Of a stretch of DNA of 37,612 nucleotides, positions 33,705-37,612 are shown in pieces; position 1 is the stretch's first letter, and every line of letters begins with the position of its first letter. The stretch is from Streptomyces huiliensis (lineage in GTDB: Bacteria > Actinomycetota > Actinomycetes > Streptomycetales > Streptomycetaceae): contig NZ_JAIQLH010000017.1 of the NCBI RefSeq assembly GCF_020037025.1, forward strand, positions 1-37,612, in the 5' to 3' direction. The notes beneath the pieces are model-generated. The model searched no databases, was not told the DNA's origin, and saw nothing but the letters and a program-made list of their open reading frames with translations. Position numbers and translations under genes: made by a program.

Positions 33705-33753
33705 CCCGCACACCATACTCAAACTCGATTCGAGTTTGAGTATGGTGTGCGGG
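33705..33753. promoter_or_regulatory. 49-base perfect palindrome, TetR operator/divergent promoter
   Basis: Arms of 24 bases (33705-33728 and 33730-33753) are exact reverse complements around a single T. The core includes ACTCAAACTCGA and TCGAGTTTGAGT. TATGGT appears at 33741-33746 on the plus strand and, by symmetry, at 33712-33717 on the minus strand, so divergent -10 boxes lie inside the arms. Confidence 0.85.
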
Positions 33754-33789
33754 AACGAGTGAACCGACTCAAGGGACCGGGAGAGACTC

Positions 33790-35097
33790 ATGGCCGACTG
33801 CTCGTACGACGTCGCGGTGATCGGTGCCGGACTGGCCGGAGTGACCGCGGCACGAGACCTCAGCGCCGAAGGCCACTCGGTGGTCCTGCTCGAAGCCCGC
33901 GACAGGATCGGCGGACGGACCTACACAGGCGAAGCCTTCGGCCGCCGGATCGAGTTCGGCGGTACGTACGTCCACTGGACCCAGCCGCACGTATGGCACG
34001 AACTCCGGCGCCACGGCATCCCGTTGGCACCCCCGCTCACCATCGAGACGATGTACTGGCTGGCCGACGGAACGGTGCACTCCGGCAGCCCGACCGCGTA
34101 CACGGACACCGTCGCGCCCCTCGCGGCCCGGTTCTTCGCCGACGCCCGGACACACTTTCCGATGCCCTTCGACGTCACCGCGGTCGACAACCGCTCGATC
34201 GAGAAGGAGACCCTGGAAAGCCGCCTCGACTCGCTGGACCTGTCCGCGTACGACAGGGACGTCCTGGAAGGCACGCTGGCCACCCTGGTCCACTCCTACA
34301 GCGAACAGGGCCTCGCACAGGCACTGCACTGGGCGGCCACGACCTCCGGAGACTGGGGCGCCTTCCTGGAGACCGCGGGCTTCTGGCCGATCGAGGGCGG
34401 GACCAAGCGTCTCATCGAAGCCATCCAGAACGAATCAAGGGCCGATCTGCGGCTGTCGACACCCGTGAGCGCCGTCGAGGACAAGGGATCCTCGGTCGTC
34501 GTCACCACGCGCACCGGCGAGCGGATCCGGGCAAGCTCGGCCGTCGTCGCGCTGCCGCTCAACACCCTGGGCGACCTCACCATCGCCCCCGAGATCCCCC
34601 GTCCGGCGCGCACGATGATCGACCGGAAGCATCCGGTGCGCACCGCCAAGATCTGGGCCAGGGTCAGGGGCGAGATCGAGCCCTTCTGCGCCGTCGCACC
34701 TGTCGGCAAGAACCCCGTCAACACCGCGAAGGTGGAGTACCGGCACGACGGCGACACCCTCGTCGTGTGCTTCGCCTCCGGCCCCTCGGCCGTCGGCGCC
34801 GGGGACCGCGCGGGAGTCGAGGCCGCGCTGCGCACCTTCGTCCCCGGCATCGACGTGCTGGAGACGGCCGGCCACGACTGGGCCGGTGACCCGTACTCCC
34901 AGGGAGCCTGGGTCCACCACCGGCCCGGGAACCTGACCCAGGCCGCCCCGCTGCTGCGCGAACCCCACGGGCGCATTCACTTCGCCGGAGGCGATATCGC
35001 GGCGGTGGGCGTCGGAGGGATCGACGGCGCCTTGGAGACAGGCGCCGGCGCCGCCCGAGACGTCGCCGCGGCGCTGGCGGCCGACGCTCTCGTCTAG
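33790..35097 (+). CDS. Flavin monoamine oxidase family protein
   Basis: 435 aa from ATG at 33790, with GGGAGAG upstream. FAD-binding GAGLAG (12-17), the acidic LLEARDRIGGRT (33-44) and the C-terminal flavin-contact block HFAGGDIAAVGVGGIDGALETGAGAA (about 398-423). The substrate domain contains FWPIEGGTKRLIEAI (about 198-212), where family members carry a similar conserved block. In most monoamine oxidases the end of the C-terminal block reads GTETA; here it is GGDIA. It should oxidise an amine to an aldehyde with H2O2, or a related compound. It is paired with the divergent TetR regulator. Confidence 0.87.
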   Translation: MADCSYDVAVIGAGLAGVTAARDLSAEGHSVVLLEARDRIGGRTYTGEAFGRRIEFGGTYVHWTQPHVWHELRRHGIPLAPPLTIETMYWLADGTVHSGSPTAYTDTVAPLAARFFADARTHFPMPFDVTAVDNRSIEKETLESRLDSLDLSAYDRDVLEGTLATLVHSYSEQGLAQALHWAATTSGDWGAFLETAGFWPIEGGTKRLIEAIQNESRADLRLSTPVSAVEDKGSSVVVTTRTGERIRASSAVVALPLNTLGDLTIAPEIPRPARTMIDRKHPVRTAKIWARVRGEIEPFCAVAPVGKNPVNTAKVEYRHDGDTLVVCFASGPSAVGAGDRAGVEAALRTFVPGIDVLETAGHDWAGDPYSQGAWVHHRPGNLTQAAPLLREPHGRIHFAGGDIAAVGVGGIDGALETGAGAARDVAAALAADALV

Positions 35098-35335
35098 GCA
35101 CCCTCCTTGTCTGGGCACCCTCGCCTGGACGCTTCGCCTGCCGCGGGGCAGCGAGGCAGCGAGGCAGCGAGGGGCCTTTTCGGCCGCAAGGAGCGCCGGT
35201 AACGCCGGGTACGTCAGTGCAGGTTCTGGCAGGCTCGCTGCGACAGGACAGCTGATCGACGCCGGCGGCATCCGACCGGAACCGAGATCAATCTCACCGG
35301 GATTCCCTGTACCTCAACTGCTCACGCCCGTTGCC
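35098..35335. other. Gap with short tandem repeats
   Basis: Contains three copies of GCAGCGAGG (35153-35180 region), followed by GGCC-TTTTC-GGCC, a weak hairpin that may terminate the amine oxidase mRNA. No gene is supported here. Confidence 0.4.
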
Positions 35336-35822
35336 GTGGGGTGGATCGGGGCGGCCGGACCTAGTGGGGGCTCGGCCCGGTGTGACGTGGGTCGGGCGGA
35401 CGCGACGCGGGCCGGGGTTCAGTGGCCGGCGGGGGTCGCCGTCGCGAGGCTCTCGACGTTGCGGGTCATGCGCTCCAGGACGCCGACGGCCGACGACGAA
35501 CCGCTCACCGTCCGGCGGATCGCCGACCTGACGGGTCTGACGACGGGTTCGGCCACCCGGCTCAATGGACCGGCTCGAACGGGAGGGCTACATGGCCCGT
35601 ACCCCGGACCCGCGGGACCGCCGCCGGGTGCTGGTCGCTCCGGTGCCGGAACGGGTCGCCCGCGTCACCGCGGTGTGGGACGACCTCGGTGGGGCCTGGC
35701 GGGCGCTGCTCGACGAGCACACGGAGGAGGAGCTGGCAGTGATCACCCGCCACATGCGGAAGGCGCACGACCTCAGCCACGCGCAGATGCGGTACCTGCG
35801 GTCGCGGCCGAAGCCGGAGTGA
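35336..35822 (+). pseudogene. MarR-family regulator remnant, frameshifted
   Basis: One frame reads PLTVRRIADLTGLTTGSATRL (about 35502-35562) and a second frame continues at once with MDRLEREGYMARTPDPRDRRRVLVAPVPERVARV to the stop at 35820. Together these are the recognition helix and wing of a MarR protein, normally continuous as S-A-T-R-L-x-D-R-L-E. A single extra A in CTCAATGGACC (near 35563) explains the break. The N-terminal helices are also poorly preserved: only about 25 residues of plausible sequence precede the wHTH. A sequencing error could explain the shift, but not the short N-terminus. Confidence 0.7.
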
Positions 35823-35875
35823 GGCGAAGGGTGAGGGGTGAGGGGCGAGGGGTGAGAAGCGAGAGGTGAGAGGCC
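35821..35875. repeat. Purine-rich GTGAGGGG short repeats
   Basis: Degenerate 7-8-base units (GTGAGGG, GCGAGGG, GTGAGAA, GCGAGAG, GTGAGAG) follow the MarR remnant stop directly. Function unknown; polypurine tracts like this can form triplex structures. Confidence 0.6.
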
Positions 35876-35890
35876 GGGTCCGGAGCTTGC

Positions 35891-35908
35891 CCTCAACCGC
35901 ACTTGAGG
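35891..35908 (+). promoter_or_regulatory. Candidate MarR operator CCTCAA-N6-TTGAGG
   Basis: A perfect 18-base dyad lies 11 bases before the start at 35919. TAGCTT (35912-35917) could be the -10 of a leaderless transcript, so the dyad would cover the promoter and fit self-repression by the MarR protein that follows. Confidence 0.55.
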
Positions 35909-35918
35909 TCCTAGCTTC

Positions 35919-36380
35919 GTGATCATGACGAACCCGAGCACCTCGCGGAACGGCACATCCACCACCGCACCCGCCCAGCCGCCCCTCGCCCTCGCCGCCT
36001 GGCGCGCCGTCGAGGCGATCCTGCGGCACACGCAGACCGCCCTGGCGCACATCGACCTGACCCAGCCCCAGTGGTGGGCGCTCAACAACGTCGCCCGGGC
36101 CGAGCACGGCCTGACCAGGGAGGAGATCCGGGCCGTGAACGTGCCCTACGGCATGGGCACCGAGGTGATAGCCCACGCCTCCGACGCGCTCGTGCACCGA
36201 GGCTGGCTCGCCGCGGGCACGGACGGCCGGCTGACCCTCACCGACCAGGGCCGCGCGGGCCTCGCGACGGCGAAGGAGCACATGGCCCGGGGGCGCGTGG
36301 AACTCGTCGGCGACATCACGGAGGAGGAGTACGCGACAGCGGTCTCCGTACTCCGGCGCGTCACCGACAACCTCGCCTGA
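35919..36380 (+). CDS. MarR-family winged-helix transcriptional regulator
   Basis: 153 aa from GTG at 35919, or ATG at 35925. A low-complexity N-terminus (1-20) precedes helix 1 (LALAAWRAVEAILRHTQTAL). The DNA-binding core is LTQPQWWALNNVARAEHGLTREEIRAVNVPYGMGTEVIAHASDALVHRGWL (about 47-97), with the wing DGRLTLTDQGRAGL (about 101-114). The segment lacks the usual DxRxxxL wing motif, which marks a divergent MarR subgroup. It is likely self-regulating through the adjacent dyad. The remnant MarR next door is not a close copy. Confidence 0.8.
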   Translation: MIMTNPSTSRNGTSTTAPAQPPLALAAWRAVEAILRHTQTALAHIDLTQPQWWALNNVARAEHGLTREEIRAVNVPYGMGTEVIAHASDALVHRGWLAAGTDGRLTLTDQGRAGLATAKEHMARGRVELVGDITEEEYATAVSVLRRVTDNLA

Positions 36381-36391
36381 ACCGGCGGCCA

Positions 36392-36429
36392 CGCGAACGC
36401 GTCGTCGGAAATCCGCCAGCGCGTTCGCG
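36392..36429. terminator. Perfect 10-base inverted repeat after the MarR gene
   Basis: CGCGAACGCG (36392-36401) and CGCGTTCGCG (36420-36429) are exact reverse complements with an 18-base loop. It starts 12 bases after the MarR stop and ends 22 bases before the next start. It could be a terminator or a regulator site. Confidence 0.45.
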
Positions 36430-36451
36430 GCGGTCGGGCGAACATCCGTTC

Positions 36452-37171
36452 ATGACCGCCGACACCCAGGGAATCCGCATCCGGCATCGCGGGCGTGAAC
36501 CGCGGGTCCACCCCACCGCCTACGTCGCCCCGACGGCCACGCTGGTCGGTGACGTCCGCGTGGGGCCGAGGGCGCGGGTGATGTACGGCGCGGTGCTCGA
36601 CGCCGAGGGGTCCCGGATCGAGCTCGGGGAGGCGGCGGTGGTCTGCGAGAACGCGGTGCTGCGCGGGTCCGCGGTCGCCGGCGACCAGCCGGTGCTCGTC
36701 GACGATCACGTCTTCGTGGGACCGCACGCCACGCTGCTGGGCTGTGAGATCGGCAGGTGTACCTATGTGGCGACCGCGGCGACGGTCCTGCAGAGCGCGC
36801 GATTGGGGGCCGGCTCGGTCGTCGCCGTCGGCGCCCTCGTCCACGCGCGCACCGTTGTGCCGGACGAGTACTTCGTGCCGCCGCACACCGTGGCACTCGA
36901 CGCGCCGGTGCGGCTGCTGGCCCCCGGCGACCCGGGCTTGGCCGAGGCCGTCCGCCGGGTGGGATTCGCGCAGGCGGCGTTCGGTGTCGACGCGGAGTGG
37001 ACCGACCGGATCAGCCGCTACGAGCGCGTCGCGGAGGTGCGCGCCGCCGAGTTCGGCGCGCACGCGGACGACGAGATTCCGGACCACGGCCAGCGTCGCG
37101 CCGCGTCGGCGACCCGTGCGCCGTACCGAGACCGGCCGTACCGAGACCGGCCGTACCGAGACCGAACGTAG
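36452..37171 (+). CDS. Gamma-carbonic-anhydrase-fold (hexapeptide repeat) protein, metal site lost
   Basis: 239 aa from ATG at 36452. Residues about 18-145 are imperfect hexapeptide repeats forming a left-handed beta helix (PTAYVAPTATLVGDVRVG, VVCENAVLRGSA, ALVHARTVV). In gamma-class carbonic anhydrases the zinc ligands lie in VIHV, GHN and HGC; the equivalents here read VLRG, GPHA and LLGC, so the three-His site appears absent. It is more likely a relative with another role, such as an acyltransferase-like protein or a structural homologue. The C-terminus (about 225-239) is the repeat YRDRP, encoded by the 15-base minisatellite that follows. Confidence 0.75.
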   Translation: MTADTQGIRIRHRGREPRVHPTAYVAPTATLVGDVRVGPRARVMYGAVLDAEGSRIELGEAAVVCENAVLRGSAVAGDQPVLVDDHVFVGPHATLLGCEIGRCTYVATAATVLQSARLGAGSVVAVGALVHARTVVPDEYFVPPHTVALDAPVRLLAPGDPGLAEAVRRVGFAQAAFGVDAEWTDRISRYERVAEVRAAEFGAHADDEIPDHGQRRAASATRAPYRDRPYRDRPYRDRT

Positions 37172-37197
37172 CGAGACCGGCCGTACCGAGACCGAAC
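37123..37197. repeat. Five 15-base repeats spanning a gene end
   Basis: Units GTACCGAGACCGGCC or GTACCGAGACCGAAC start at 37123, 37138, 37153, 37168 and 37183. The fourth begins GTAGCG, where a C-to-G change turned TAC into the TAG stop of the preceding gene. The last two units are therefore untranslated. Confidence 0.9.
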
Positions 37198-37213
37198 GTC
37201 GCCTGATGCGGCC

Positions 37214-37612
37214 CTAGACGTCCAGGTCGACGACGACCGGCGCGTGGTCCGACGCGCCCTTGCCCTTGCGCTCCTCGCGGTCGACGTACGCGTCCTTGAC
37301 CGCGCCGGAGAACGCCTCGTTGCCGTAGACGAGGTCGATGCGCATGCCCCGGTTCTTCGGGAAGCACAGCTGCCGGTAGTCCCAGTAGGTGTAGGGGTGG
37401 TCGTACTTCAGCGGCCGGGGCACGACGTCGGACAGGCCGGTGTCGCGCAGGGCGGCGAGGGCGGCGCGCTCGGCCGGGGTGACGTGGGTGGCGCCCTCGA
37501 AGACGGCCGGGTCGTAGACGTCGTCGTCGGTCGGCGCCACGTTGTAGTCCCCGAGGACGGCGAACGGGCGGTCGCCCGACGCGTCGGCGGCCACGGCGTC
37601 GCGCAGCGCCTC
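37214..37612 (-). CDS. xth: Exodeoxyribonuclease III, C-terminal part
   Basis: Partial: the frame runs off the window edge with no start inside (it reads EALRDAV before the first in-window GTG). Motifs of the exonuclease III/AP endonuclease family are present: LGDYNVAPTDDDVYD, YWDYRQLCFPKNRGMRIDLVYG and SDHAPVVVDL with the catalytic Asp-His. It removes 3' blocked ends and cuts abasic sites in base-excision repair. Its stop is 42 bases from the convergent gamma-CA-fold gene. Confidence 0.88.
   Translation of the reverse strand, partial: EALRDAVAADASGDRPFAVLGDYNVAPTDDDVYDPAVFEGATHVTPAERAALAALRDTGLSDVVPRPLKYDHPYTYWDYRQLCFPKNRGMRIDLVYGNEAFSGAVKDAYVDREERKGKGASDHAPVVVDLDV

Noticed and set aside
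35150..35215. tRNA or small RNA in the GCAGCGAGG repeat region
   Set aside because: I could not form a cloverleaf or convincing conserved fold; only simple repeats and a weak hairpin are present.

Overview
The window is high-GC actinobacterial DNA with strong G/C bias at third codon positions, many GTG/TTG starts and GTGA/ATGA gene overlaps. The gene content (gluABCD, an NsrR-type Rrf2 regulator with flavohaemoglobin, a DUF6278-like protein, F420-dependent LLM enzyme, SGNH hydrolases) suggests Streptomyces or a close relative. No rRNA, tRNA, CRISPR array, complete insertion sequence or prophage was recognised.

Layout. 1-3107 (minus strand): a secreted ricin-type lectin, a phytoene-desaturase-like FAD oxidoreductase and an inositol-monophosphatase-like phosphatase, the last two probably co-transcribed. 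3297-4952: accessory DNA with an unidentified 160-aa protein, a small secreted cysteine-containing protein, and between them about 830 bases with only a decayed, coding-like fragment. 5376-7551: lipoate-protein ligase facing a solitary CcsB/ResC cytochrome c assembly protein.

7862-14152 is the most interesting block: a compact lasso-peptide (RiPP) biosynthetic cluster in the order B1 (PqqD-like leader-binding protein), B2 (Cys protease), D (ABC exporter), A (precursor), C (Asn-synthetase-like cyclase), cytochrome P450. The precursor is only 37 codons (10764-10877). It carries the Tyr-x-x-Pro leader motif and a Thr at -2, and predicts a 15-residue core ANKQGMGFDWYLTRK with an Ala1-Asp9 nine-residue ring. 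A hairpin with a T-rich tail and then a good promoter lie between D and A, so the precursor is probably a separate transcription unit.

14173-15296: divergent NAD(P)-binding reductase and HxlR regulator. 15305-19899: a tightly packed operon with the late enzymes of reductive pyrimidine (or hydantoin) breakdown: C-N hydrolase, class III aminotransferase, dihydropyrimidinase and an F420-dependent LLM oxidoreductase. Divergent from it is an isochorismatase-fold hydrolase lacking the usual nucleophilic Cys. 20809-23685: secreted gamma-glutamyltransferase and secreted SGNH lipase. 23934-25724: NsrR-like sensor and flavohaemoprotein, a nitric-oxide defence pair. 25738-28943: gluABCD-type amino-acid ABC importer, divergent from a GntR/UTRA regulator with a clear palindromic operator. 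30249-32740: DUF6278-like protein and a large secreted SGNH hydrolase. 33015-35097: TetR regulator and flavin amine oxidase sharing a 49-bp near-perfect palindrome. 35336-37612: a frameshifted MarR remnant, an intact MarR regulator, a gamma-carbonic-anhydrase-fold protein that has lost the metal histidines, and the 3' part of exodeoxyribonuclease III at the window edge.

A recurring oddity is short tandem repeats: in convergent gaps (20682-20789, 32770-32940), in a transcribed leader (28967-29105), and inside or at the end of genes (13045-13100, 29646-29717, 37123-37197).
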